A stretch of 64,000 bases of DNA from Gyrodactylus bullatarudis. Taxonomy: Eukaryota > Platyhelminthes > Monogenea > Gyrodactylidea > Gyrodactylidae. The position numbers and the translations under genes are program-made. Positions 35,946 to 49,600 of the stretch are shown one piece after another (the first letter of the stretch is position 1; every line of letters starts with the position of its first letter). The DNA lies in NCBI GenBank assembly GCA_012064415.1, contig SSNU01000364.1, positions 1-64,000 on the forward strand, read 5' to 3'. Under the pieces are notes generated by a model, which saw only the letters and a list, made by a program, of their open reading frames with translations, was not told the DNA's origin and did no database searches.

Positions 35946-36817
35946 CATATTAACGTGTAATTTTTGAGGTTTGTGTCAAAAGCTTTCAAGTCTTCAATGA
36001 CTACTTGAAAGTAATGATAACAAATTTGAGATTTTCACCAAAAAAACTTTAATCAAATTTGTTTTTTAAATATAATTCGGACAAAATATTCATTCTGCTT
36101 TACCAAGGGAAATCCATCCCTAATACTACCCATTCATTAATCTCTGTGAAATAACCAAAAAGATATGATCGAGATCTCGTGTTTGGGAAAAATAATTTTT
36201 TCTTGTAGGCTTGCAACTTAATTAAGAAAGAGCGTTGATCTTTCTTTTCTTAAATCAAGAGAGTGGGAGAATTTTTCATCCAATGGGAAAATTTTTCTCT
36301 CCTAATTAACAAGCAGGCAGGATTAGAGAAAACATCAATTAATCCCACACTTCTCTCTTTCTTTTCACCCTAGGTAAAAGATTCTATGCATATCTCCACA
36401 TACATGCATCTCCTATATTCTATTCTGGGATCTTTATTCTCTATTTCTCTTATTTCCTTCACTCAATATATATTACTATAGCTTAACGTAACAAAACAAT
36501 GTATGCATACATCTTGATATATTTACATAGAGAGAGAATACAATGTATATTTATGGGGTGTCCTTCTAAAGCTGAATACTTCTTTTGTTTGCATGTCCCA
36601 AAACTATATATACTACTGGGTATAGATTGTGTGTACTAGTGTACATCCTAATATATATTCTTTTGGACAATAAATTCGATGTATTGTTTGATTAATAGGA
36701 AGAAAAATAAAATTTTTCATTTTGATAAAAATAAGTTATTGTCTCTTCCTCTTATAGTCCCAAGTAGAGATAGTTAGCCAATAGCATATATTCCGCGTAG
36801 AAATAATTTTTTTACAG
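35946..36817. other. Region before the zfh-2 exons
   Basis: No coding exon recognised. It ends in a pyrimidine-rich acceptor (ATTTTTTTACAG, 36806-36817) directly before the first recognisable exon, so at least part of it is probably an intron. Confidence 0.45.
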
Positions 36818-37644
36818 AAAAAAACTCAAGTTTAAATAACACAATGTTATTTGGAGAGACTCCAAAGGACTTGGATATCCTCAAGATGATGATGACGAAT
36901 CCAGTTGATGCGAAAAGAAAACAGGTCTACATGAAGAGTGTCGATAAAATGACCCTACCCCTACCCACGGGTATCTACACGGATGATTTCAATCGATATC
37001 TCCTGATAATCGAAAGTGATCTCAAAGTATTTCGCAATGATCTTGATATTACTTGGCTCCATAACCACGAACAGAAGGGTGAATTATCTTGCCCTGATTT
37101 TATAATTTATCTCAGACCATTATCAGAGGACTTTTCAACATGGCTTTTATTCTCGAATAAATTTTCAGTTGCCACAAATCTTGTGGAAATATTGAGTCGA
37201 ATATTGGGCAAGGTTTTCAACCAACCAAACGGCCAGGTAATGCTCACACACAACATTCAGAATCCTCCTTGCTATAACGCCTGCTTCATTTGTGGACAGA
37301 GGTTTCAAGAGAGTCAAGTTTTATCAGCACATTTGACAATGAAACATCGAAGTGTTGTCCCAAATAATCAAACATTTCTCAAGAATTCAATTTGCAATCT
37401 AATCGTGCCAGGGAACGATGCTCAACTCTGGCAGTTTGAATCTAATTTCCCCATCAATAGAATGTCTGGACTGAACTCTTGTTTTTTTTGTATATCTAAT
37501 TTGAATCATCCACGTTTGGGTCGCGGTGAGAGCTATACCTGCGGTTATAAGCCTTATCGATGTGACTTTTGCAATTATTCGACCACAGCCAAAGGCAATC
37601 TTGCTATTCACGAACAATCGGATAAGCACTTGAATAATATTCAA
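36818..37644 (+). CDS. zfh2: zfh2 exon A: two C2H2 fingers
   Basis: Acceptor TTTTTTTACAG before 36818, donor GTAAGT at 37645. The frame is open through the acceptor into codons before ATG 36844, so this is probably an internal exon and the ATG may not be the true start. It encodes CFICGQRF...AHLTMKH and [29 protein letters not shown] fingers. The second is the well-kept ZFHX finger ending SDKHLNN. Confidence 0.85.
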
Positions 37645-40600
37645 GTAAGTTTTTATTCATTAAAAAAAAATATAAAATCCCAACACATGTGAAAAGAAAT
37701 CTAATAACAGATGAATAATAATTTTATTTTTGGGAAATTTCTTAATGAAAAATAATATAATCTTTGGGTGGTCTCCCCTGAAACCAACATATATTCTTGT
37801 GTGGGAAAAATTAACAGGGTTTTCCTCAACAATTGGAAACCCTATGTCGCAATCTTGAATCCTTGTAACATACACCCATGCTTTGAAATTTTAAATTAAA
37901 TTTTCTATTAAATTACCTCTTATAAATGTATATGTATAATTTATATTTATATGTTTAGGGATATTCAAGAGTTATCTCCCCAAATGTACATTATAACCAC
38001 GAGGTATATTATCTGTATATCCATTTAACTATGCTTGTATAAGGGTTTCATGTTCTTTGAAATCTCTATTCTAGTTAGGGATGTGTGAAACAACCAATCA
38101 GAAGGGAGTTTTAATTTCCAAATTATTATTAATTCTTTAATTAAATATCATTTAACATTTAGTGTGTATGCATTTTTAAAAATTAAAATTGTGTAGTTGT
38201 TATTTGAAAGCTTTCTCTGAACAAAAATCCCTTCATTAAATTCTTCTACAGGAGCACAAACGTGACAATCAATGTCTTGAAATTAGTAATGAGACAAGTA
38301 ATATAAAAAAGGTAACGACAGCAAATACAACCTCAACTGCTGCTACTCCTTCCACTGCTTCTATAACAAAACCAACAGTTTTACCTTCACACTTAAATTC
38401 AATTGAAATGCTGAAAAGATCTTTACCGTGTACTAATTCAGAGAAACAGTTGTCTGTTAATAACAATATGCCCATGAATGATTTGATAATTGGAAAGATG
38501 AAAAAGTCAAAAATGTCTCTATCCATTGAAGAAATGATTAGGGTAGCTTCATCGAAAACATCTCAATTAATGTTGAAAAATACCATGGCTGGCAATAACA
38601 GTTTTGCAAATAATCCCCTGAATAATGGAAAGACTGAACTGCTTTGGCTCTTAAGTGCAACACAAGGCTCGAATAGTAGTTTGAGTAAATTTTCAAGCTT
38701 TGACTATGACCTACAAAAGGATTCGACTGCCTTTACCGAGGCTTACAAGGAAGAAGATTTTATTTCAGCCCTAACCGAAAAGGCAAACGGTTTTTATACT
38801 TGTCAGGTAAGTAATTCGTATTTTTATGCTATATATTTAGATTTGTGCCAAATATTATACAAACAATCTGGAAGAACTGATTGAACATTCCGAAGCAAAT
38901 CGTATTCCAATGGACTTTGACACTGCCAACGCTCATGTGACACTTCACATTGGTGGCTTATGGTACTGTAAACTCTGTACTTATAAATCCCCGTTAAAGG
39001 CAAACTTTCAACTTCATTGCAAGACAGAAAAGCATGGTCAACGACTCAGCGTCTTGGCTCATGTTTGTGAGGGCGGCGAGGAGAACCGAGAGAGAATTTT
39101 TCGATCTCCTGGATTTCTTGAGCGAAGGCCGCAATCACAAAATTTACCCATGCATAATAATTCGGAGAAAAACTTTGCCAATATTTCTGGAGCCTCTATT
39201 AACCTGGCTGCATCTATGCAAATGAGATGTATCGCTTGTGACTTCGTTTCATCTTCTGTAAGTCAACAGTTAAAAGATTTTTTTCATTTCCAATTTCGAG
39301 TGTTAAATTCGTCTAGGCTCACAAGATCCGTTTGCACCATCAAACGTCAGAGCATATGAAGAATACAGAAATGTTTCTAAAACTCATCCAATTTCGTAAT
39401 GAAATCACACAGAGTTTTAGTCTGGTGGAGGAAATTGCGTTATCAATCAGTCCGGGTGCATCACAAATGTACAAAAATCTAGTGAACAATTTAACGATAG
39501 GATATCTCTGCAGGATTTGCAATAATGATCAAACATTACAGTTCTTCCCAAACATTCACAAGGCCATGGAACACTGGCGTGATAGGCGACATTACGATGA
39601 AGTGAGTTTTTGTTCCTCTAGATTCTCGAGATAACTATATTTTAACGCATGGAAAAAGTCAAAATTCTTCAAAATGAATCAGATTTGAAAAAAATCATTA
39701 TACACGACAAAAATTAACCCCTTCTTAACGCGTGTAAGGACAATCATAGTCGGCTTATGTCATAATGAAAAATCAAAATTCAAGTTTATTCAGTTTGGAA
39801 GCATATTGTAGGATAGAAAAATTAGCCGACATGCTTGAAAAATACAAAGATTAGAAAATGGAAAAAAAGTTTTTTGATAAAAATTTGTTCGATTGACTTT
39901 TTATATTGAAAGAATTTTTCCTTCAATACGAGTAATGAAAAAAACGAATTTTGAATTAATTTCGTTTTTAGATGATGCTTGTCTCATCAGATTGCATAGA
40001 AGGCGTTTGGATGTGTCAAGGCGAGTCTGGTACATTGGGATCACTAAAGAAATTCCTGTTCAAGCAATTGGCCCACGTACAATGTGAGTATCTAATCTTT
40101 ACAGTGAATCGTGTGGAAGCAGGGATTCGTACGAATCGCTGGATGATTATAATCAATAATTATTGAGCCGTGTGAATGGCTCTTATTATTTAACAGTGAT
40201 TCGTAAGAAATCCTGTCCAATTCAGTAATTCTTGCGAATCACTGGCGATTAGTTTTTTCTCCCACTGAAACTTTAACTGAAGACTTACGATATTTTTCAA
40301 ACTATCTGTACACACTTAATCCTTTCTTTGAAATTAGTATTATTTGACCAAAACTTTTTTCGAACTTCGAAAATGTATCATTTCAACTTTCTCAACTTTC
40401 GAATTTTTATCGATTTCGAAGCAGTTAAATGGTGATATTTGGGATCATAAGACAAAGATTTTCAATTCGCCTGCAGAATTTCCCAAATATTTTTCTTTAT
40501 TGTGGAAAGGAAAATTGTCCAAAATTTAGATGTTGGACTTTTTCTTGGTAATAGTAAGCTTTTCTTAAGGGCCCAATTCGGAATTTTCGTCTAATCTTGA

Positions 40601-43600
40601 TCCCAATTATCTTCATCTAACTGCTTCGAAAGTTGAAAAATTTATGCATTTTCAAAATTCGAAAAAGGGCCTGATTTTGGTCAGATTGGATTCTTTTGAA
40701 AACTTATTTTCATTTCCACAACTTATTGACTCATTCTTTTTTTTCCTGACTTTCCGGAGTGGTTTGTGAAAATAGTAAATTCTCATTTTCATGTCAATTA
40801 AGATTATTGCTAATTACTTTTTTAATTCTCTATTTCAAAAATTGTACAAATGAAGATTTTATTAAATTCAACTTCGGCAATTACTAATCGTATAAATTTC
40901 AAAAAATCGTTCGAAACACTTGCTTTCACAAGATTCCCTATACATATACATCATGTTTTGCTGATTTCCAGAGTTTTTGGTCCTACCTTTATACAATTTC
41001 AAAAGTTGCATCTTTATAGATACATTTTTATTTTTTATAGTCGTGATCCTTTTATTCTTAAATCTTGATCAACATGTGCCTTTCAGTTAATCTGGTTGGA
41101 TTTTGATTTCCCAAATAATCTCCATAATGTATCTGCTTATTTTGTAATTATTATAATTTCCATAATTACAAAATTATTATTTTAATAATAATACGCACAA
41201 GATGAGAATAGCCACTGTTTAGTTATCGTCTCTCAACACTTGAGAGGAAAATTTCCCATTATCAAGTATCTCTTTTCCTGTATAACAAAACAAGGGATTT
41301 TTGTTTCTCCTACTACTGGTCAAATTTAGTCATGGTCCCTTTTATTTTTCCTTCATCATCCTGGTAATTTCCTAGTAATTCTATTTATAGAGATGATTAC
41401 TCAAGAGTATTATCATTCTTATTAAGCAATTTCGAGTGTATTTTCTGGGCAAAATAATAATAATTTAGACATGATAATTATTTCATTATCAAATTGCGCC
41501 GCCTATTCAGTGTATCCTTCGTCTTTCTTGATTAAGAAAAAGAGGAGAGTGTGTAATTCTGTTATGAGTATGGCCATTGCCTAGCATTAACATCTATACA
41601 TTTCTTATATCATTTATGTATGGGAATATTTCGTCTTAATTAACATAATTGCATTTTCATCAAAAATATTTCAACAGTACGTTTCGATAAATTAGTTTAC
41701 AGACTATATTTCTTCGGGATAAATTTCGTGAAATATTTTGAAGAAGGAACTCTTTAAAGTTTGAACCTTAATGTCCCAAATTTTGAAAATTATTACGGAT
41801 ATTCCGGCTTTTCTTATTTTGTGTTTGAAAATTTGAAATCAGTTTTCCAACATATAACTAAAATTACTCTATAACTTTTGGATCGTTAAAATGTTCATTT
41901 CAACCTAAAAATTGGCTAAAATTCTATTTTATCGAAAACCAATTCGCTCACACGACAAATTTTTGAATTCTCATGTCTTTAAAGAGCTCAATTAGATTTC
42001 GACCATAGTTGTAACAATTTTCATTTGAAAAAGAGTCTCTGAAACAAGTTGATCGTATCAAGTCACAAGAGGATTCTCCATTCTGCCACAAATCTTTCTC
42101 CTAATAATTTGAGAATTTATTTACTTCTTCTTTTTGATGAAGATAATAATAAAAGTATATAATTCATCTTCTTCGGTTTATTAACAAAAAATAACACTAC
42201 CAAGTTTTTTTCACTCCTTCTTGGATTAATCCTCGCTCACTCCTCTGTGTATTAAGCGCGATTATAATTTTAATATGCTGCTAGAGTTGAATGCATTTAA
42301 AATGCGTAGTTTGCTAGCATGAATCTACCACTTACGTATTTTCCCCATACCTCGAATGTAGGGATAGATTGACAAATCAAAATTATTGAATCAGTTCTAT
42401 AATTAAAAAGATGATTCTTAAAAAACGCTAAATTACGTTTTCAACTTTAAAAAAACGGAAATATATATATGATAAAAAACGTTTTTTTAACTTGAATTCA
42501 TATTTCTGAAAATTTTTGTGGACCTAGCCTTTTTACTTTTGAAAAATGAACTCTCTGATATTTTTGAGAAAAACAAGCGAGCCAAATCTTTGTATTTGAT
42601 ATGCTTTAATATTGACCATTCAGAATTGTTCTTTCCATATCAATTTTCAGATTTTTTTGTATTCCACGTTAACCCGATTGCAACATGACAAGACCAAGAG
42701 AACTTCTCTCACACAAAAAAATTATTTCATCCAATAGGAATTTTAATGACGATAGATTTAAATATCTTTATTTTGTTACTTTAAAAAAAGTAATAAATAT
42801 TTTGTGTTGCTTATAAGTAGTCTGACTATTTTCTAGTTATTATAGAAATTTCGTTATATTGGGTTAAAAATCAATTTTAGTGTTCTACAACTCCAGGCCC
42901 TTGTAATAATACCTAATTTTTACCACTTCTAATGAAAATAAAATTTTATACAATAAGAATGATTTACTGACTTAAAGTAAGCCCAATGGAATGACATTAG
43001 CTGGTAATCTCATTCGGTTTTTACCATTTTATTAATGCATACTACATAGAAGGGATATAATAATAAATTGAAGATAGATTATTATTATAGCAACCATCTT
43101 TATTAACTGGGAGTGGGCAAATTTCTTAATAACCCTTTGAAAAAGAAGAGAGATACATTGCAAAGGTGGGCAGAATACAGTGTACCCAGTGTAGCTTCGT
43201 CATCAAGCAACATGTAAAAAAGAAAGTTATGGGAATGAAACCCTCCCTTATTCTCTATACGGTTGATTTTTCATATTCATGTCAAAAAAATACAAATTCC
43301 CCAATGTATACTGTATTTTTGTATGTATAGAAAAGACCTGTTCTTCATGTATTAAATCTTATTTATTTTTATCATTAGATGAATTATTATTTACATCAAA
43401 TCGTATTAATTTATATATAGTATACATAGAAGTGGGAGAGCATTTGCATTTGGGTGTATATTAATGAACATGGATTTATACAAGAATAAAGCCTATATCA
43501 TTCACTCGAGTGAAATAGATAAGAACTGGAAAAAGAGTCTCCCTCGATTTTGACATCTCAAACATCTTAGGGGGAAAGAGGACACGGAAGGTAAACAAAC

Positions 43601-46600
43601 TTTGAAGAAATGTGTAGTAAGCTTTACCTTTTCCCTCGTCTCTCTCTATCTTTAACTCTTCAAATGCAGATGGAGATTGCTATTTTATCGAGTTACCAAG
43701 TCAGATGTATTAATAGAACTAGGCTACTAACTCTTTCAATTGTGGTCTTTGAATTATTATCGATCGTAATTATTATTCGGATATCTTACATCTTGTTACT
43801 CTTGATTCCCTGACTAATTATGAAATCTGCATTCTTTTATCTTTTGAGCTAGACCATTCGAAGCTCAAGTAAACGTATAACTGGTTCACACCCCTTCACT
43901 ATGTGATCCGAAACCCTGATTTTGATCGGTCGCTTACAAGTAGACTTGCATAAAACAAGTTTTTAGAGTGCCTTTGAAGGGATAACTTAATGTTCTTATG
44001 AACTTTCAAACTCTCTTAAACCTGATCCTCACAATAAAGCTTTATAAACTCAATTTCTTGGACTTTTAATATGAAACGCCCCAGTTTTTTCAGACTGGAA
44101 TGGCCCATGAATTTTGCAACCGACTGTACTTGATAGTCTCAACACTCCCTTGTAATTCAGTTGATCTTATTACTCGTAACTAGGGTTCTTCAGATTCACA
44201 AAGATTTCAACAGTTTCTGAAAAACGATAAATAGAAATAGAGATGGTTCTTGCGAAGAAGAAGGTATCAGATCTCTTATAGAGACAAACAAAATTTAAGA
44301 ACCCTATATCGTAACCTAATTGCAATTAATGAAAGTTCTAACACTTGGCTCAAAATAAACTCAATCCCTTTACTATAGAAATGTTATCGATGAAGTCTTT
44401 GTAATTTTAAAAATTGATTAATTTCTTAATCCTCCCATAAGAACAGCCAACATATTTTTTGTAAGAAAGTAATCGTATGGATATTTCAAGATTTATTTAC
44501 AAATTAGAAATATGTATAAATTTCTGCTTGATATTTCTGGTAAAAGAGGACAGGCAACCATGAAATTTCATTTATTTATCATACACCATGCTTTCATTTT
44601 TAGGATTCAATTAATGCTTCTTTCTTTTGTACATAATTCATATTTCTTATATATCTTTAACTAGCAGGATGCAAATGCATGTATAAATTATTAGTTTTAA
44701 TCTTGCCAAATGGTAAAATGGATAAAAACAACTGAAACCCTTCTGGATGACGAGAAATTATCATTATTAATAATAATAGTAATCAGGATGGAAATTTCCT
44801 AAAATACATGAGATACGTGTGCTGAATATATTATACATAGACCATACACTAACACAAAAGTGTTACATGGGAATTGAATAATTTTTAAAAACAGAGGTTC
44901 TTGCCTTGTGTTCAACAGAATTCAACATTTATTATTAATCATATCTATCACCCTTTTATTCCCTGTGATTAATAATACATCTCAGAATGAAAACAAATGG
45001 TCTGATGATTTTGTAATTTAACCCTGTCGGCTTTATTTTTTTTATTCGTAGTTGTATATAATTAATTCAAGATTAATTTTTGACAAATATATCTACTTGA
45101 AAGTAATTATGTTAATTTATTATTAGATATTCCGGTCAAGCAGAATAGACTTCAAGTATGTATTTATTATTATTATATTTGATGCTTAAATCAATAAATC
45201 ATTACGAAATTTGTTTTAGTTGCGTAAGAGATGTTCATCAGATGAAAGGCTATCATATCGTAAGGATCGTCAGAAGCGACGGCCTCATTCTGTTCAAGGG
45301 TATGCCAGCATTTGTCTCTCTCTAGATTGGATTTATTTTAATTTTTTTTTCTTTCCTTAGATCTCCGAGTTACTCTACACAAGAGGAAAATCTTTTCAAT
45401 GTTGAGCTGACCCTACCCCAAAAGGAAGAAGCCAATCTTGAAAATTGCACCCCACTATTTCTGCCTACTCAAAAGTGAGTTTGTTCATTTAAAATCTAAT
45501 TAATCCTTCATGTCCCAAATTAATTTTTTCATCACACAAATTAGAAACATATTCAGAACCTAACCAAAATAATTACGCCGATTCAGAATCTGAATTCCTT
45601 TTAGAAAGCCAACTTATCGTTTCAAAGATAATAGAGGTTAAAATTGGCATCTCATGGCGCTTAAACCAGTTGCCTTCTAAACTATAAGAGATATCGAGCA
45701 GGCGATTGCATACTTGAAATCTACGGCTGTTGTTTTACGATAGAAAGTTATTTTATTTTTTTCTAAGACCTCAGCAAATTGGTTTTCAAAAAAACGTTCT
45801 AAATATTTTTTCAAATATTTGACAACATTTTCAAAAAATCACCCTTCCTCAAGTAACTATGGTCTGCATCAGTGAAAAGCTATCTTTATGAATTGTACAT
45901 AATTCTGTAGCTTAATAAATTTTCTTTCTAATGAGGGGTAAACAAAGTGTTTTAGGTATCTTTCAGTTAAAATTATCGCACGAGAAAGATCTGTGTTCCA
46001 CTGGTGGAAAAATGGGACATGAAGGGTTAATTAATCCGATTCCAATTACGAGCTACTTAATTTAAACCAATCAAAGTTTTCAACATGCCTCTCTAGTTTA
46101 ATTAGGGGATTAAAATTCACTCGACTGAATAATTTATTATTACAATAAATCTGAATGAATTAATTATTTCATCTTTTGATGATTTGAGGTTTTTATATTT
46201 ATTTGTATACGACCTCTCTTCTTGTAATGTTGATTTTGACAAATATTTGAATAATCCCAGTTGATTAAAAAAAAGGCAATGATTTCATGTCATAGACAAA
46301 CAATCAGGTCTCATTCAGGTTTTTTACTTTCAAGTTTGTGTTTAGTATCGTGTTATTTCTATTGATTACTCTGATGTGAATAAATTTGAAACATGTTTAC
46401 TTTTCATCAAAAAAACATAATTTTAATTCATTACATTATTGAAATTATTGTTAAACAAAGTCTGTTTGACCTTCATCTCGGTATAACTCCTGTGAAAGAA
46501 TGTATTCCAGCTTATGAATTGTAAATTAACAATAATTATTATGAATCAAACGAAAATCGTTTACTGGTGTGTGTGGTAAAGATTTCAATTTTCATAGAAA

Positions 46601-49600
46601 AATTATGTTTTTCATTAGAACAGTCTGACTTGAAAACCAAGTTGCTAAAATCGCCTATCGATATGATAAAATTACAATCAAATTCAAAATAAGATGAACA
46701 AGACGGATAAAGATTTTCATATTTAAAAAGCAGTTTTGCTGGAAGAAATAATGTGAATTCAAATTAAAAAGCAGATTCTTATAATTTGTCTTGTTACTAG
46801 GGCCTCAAAAAAGTACTATTTGGTATATTTTTACTCTTGACAAAGGACTGACTGAGTTTTAATAATCTGAAGAAAAAATTTGCTTATCTAATCCTATTTA
46901 AAAGATAGCTTGTACTATTTCTGTATTACAAATTGTTGTCCAGGTACTTTATTGTACTATTCTTCAAATTTAATCTCAGAATATCCCCCAACTAGCTACC
47001 AATTACAATTTTCGACGAATTAAAAACTATATTCCTGATATCGAGCATTCATCATGTAAGAAAATATCATCTAGAGCGTAGCTTTTTGTTGGATAATATT
47101 TCTTCATAAATTTCAAATTTCAACTAAAAGGATATACATGTAATATTTTTAAACTCAAAAACCCTTAAATTTTCTTGAAAGTACTTTTTTCTACTTATTT
47201 CAGTTTATGAGATACTAATTTTCATCCTACTTATTACAGAACCAAAAAAAGATATTTTGATGCGATAGTAGGTGAGATTGTGATGAAATGTGATTGACGA
47301 TGAACCAATACTATATAAAGGACTTGGAGGAAATTTTGCAAAATTACTCAAATCGCCCATTGAAAGTATTTTGCTTCAAAATATCTTTCCATGATTCTGG
47401 AATAAGATGAATAAAATTGGGAAAATTTCAAATTTATTTTTTTGACCGATCAAAATTGTAATATTCATGAAAAATAAGAGAAAATTCATTTTTAACTATT
47501 GAAAAAACAATCAAAATAGGATTTAAGTCATTTTTGTAACCTTTTAGGAATAAATGATGTGAATTCAGGTTAAAATTCTGAAAAAAAAACATTAAAAACG
47601 TTTGAAAATTTTGTTAATCTTATTCCAGAATTAAAGAAAGGTATTTTGAAGCAAAATTTGGTGGGATAATATTAAAATGCTCGAATATTAAATTTCTCAT
47701 ATCAATCGGCGTTTTAAGTAATTTTGGAAAATTTCGTCCAGGTCTGATATATATATAGCACATGAAATTTCCAAAATCGTGACTACATCTAAAATTTTTT
47801 TCTGTCATGCCTCGATTATCTAGAATTATCTAAAACTCATTAGAAGACTAATCATCAACTTTTGATGCTATGAATCTAATTTTAGTCCCGTTTGTGCACA
47901 ATATTGAGGCCTCTCTTTTCACAGATTTAGCCGTAGTTGTTCTTCTGGAAATAATTTTTATTACTATATTATATTCAAGGTATTCATTACATTATAACAA
48001 TAAAAGGGTGCTTTTCAAGACTTTGATAAAAGATTGAGTAACAATTACCATGGCAATAAAGTGTGTTTTCTTATGAAATGATTTGCATGTTTTTTTATTA
48101 TAAAACTTTTATTAAATAATTCAAGTTTATTTTTAAATATGAAGAAATATGTACATTGTTTATTGCAGTGTTTATAATCGATACAAAAAAACATGAAAGA
48201 TTTAAACAGTGTGTATTGAAATTGATAAAATTCATGAACAGGCAGACAGTTTACTTTAGACTTGGACACCCGGATTTTTTAGTTTAAAAAGATAGAGAAT
48301 GAAGACCAAGTTTAGTTTTGTTAAAATTAAAATATTTGATAGAACCCTTGGTTACTTTACGAAATCTGCTATCGATTAAAATAATCGAATTCTACAGGTA
48401 TAAATCTCACTCGATAATGATTAGGTTATTTTAAATCCAGATTTATTTACGCAGAGGAATGTTTTTTTTAACGAAAAAATATGGCCCTTTTACGAATTTC
48501 AAATTTATTTATGCTGAATTCCCAATTTTTTTGGATTTTGAGTTGATTTCTGTAATCTTAGTTAATCAAGAAAATCTGCCATGAGATCTGGGATCATGAT
48601 CCTAGAATTCGGTTTTCTTAATTGAAATGAACAATATGAATTCATACTTTTCAAATTAGAAAGAAAGCCTTTACAAAAGAATGTACCTCATCGTTATCGA
48701 TTTTGATTTCTGTAAGAATCCATAGTTCAAATACCTAATGCCTAATTAGTAATTCTAAAAAGACCGTAGTTAATTGATAAAAATTATTTTTTCAATTTCA
48801 TCTAAAGAGTTTTAATGACAAGATTTAGTTCACCACCATCACAAGAGATCAAAGATTGAAATTTCTGCACAAATTATTTATAAAATTGTTGACTCAAGCT
48901 TTTTTCTACAAATTAACACAAGAATCAATTTGAGTCAGTCTCCAAATTAATTTTTATTTGATCATTAAAATAAACCTTCATTCTTTCTCTTTTGAGAATG
49001 CTTAAAATATGAATAAATTGGGGCATTTTCTCTTGAACTTGAAACTATTGAATTAATTTTGAATCTTTCTAAATGAAAGAAATTTTCAGAAATCATTAAA
49101 AACATTCACAAAATCAAAGAAATTAATTTACTTATTTGAAAAAAGAACACTTAAAAATAGGGTGTTCTTAACTGAGCGGTATTGTCAATTTCTTTTCATT
49201 ACTGATTACACAATGAATCAAAAAGAAGAATAATGAAAAATTGGCGCTTTGAACCCTGTGTGTTTACGTGTAAAGTTTTATTTCTCTAGTATTTTTATTG
49301 TATTAATTTTTGCAATTATCTTTTCAGTAGAGATCATAAAATCATTCTCTTTTACCTTGGAATACCTGTTTTAATCAATCGAATATTAAAAGTTTACGTA
49401 TCACTAATGACCTTAGGCCACTGCTTTTCTTCTTAAGGAATTTCGGGACTCACTCAAATATGATCGAATCTATTGGATAAAAACTTGAGTATACATTTTA
49501 AAAGGCTTAAATATTTATGGATTCCGAGTCGGATTAAAAAGATAAAACTATTGGCAAGATAAGAAAGGAAATTCCAGTCAGTTTCGTGTGTTCATATCAA

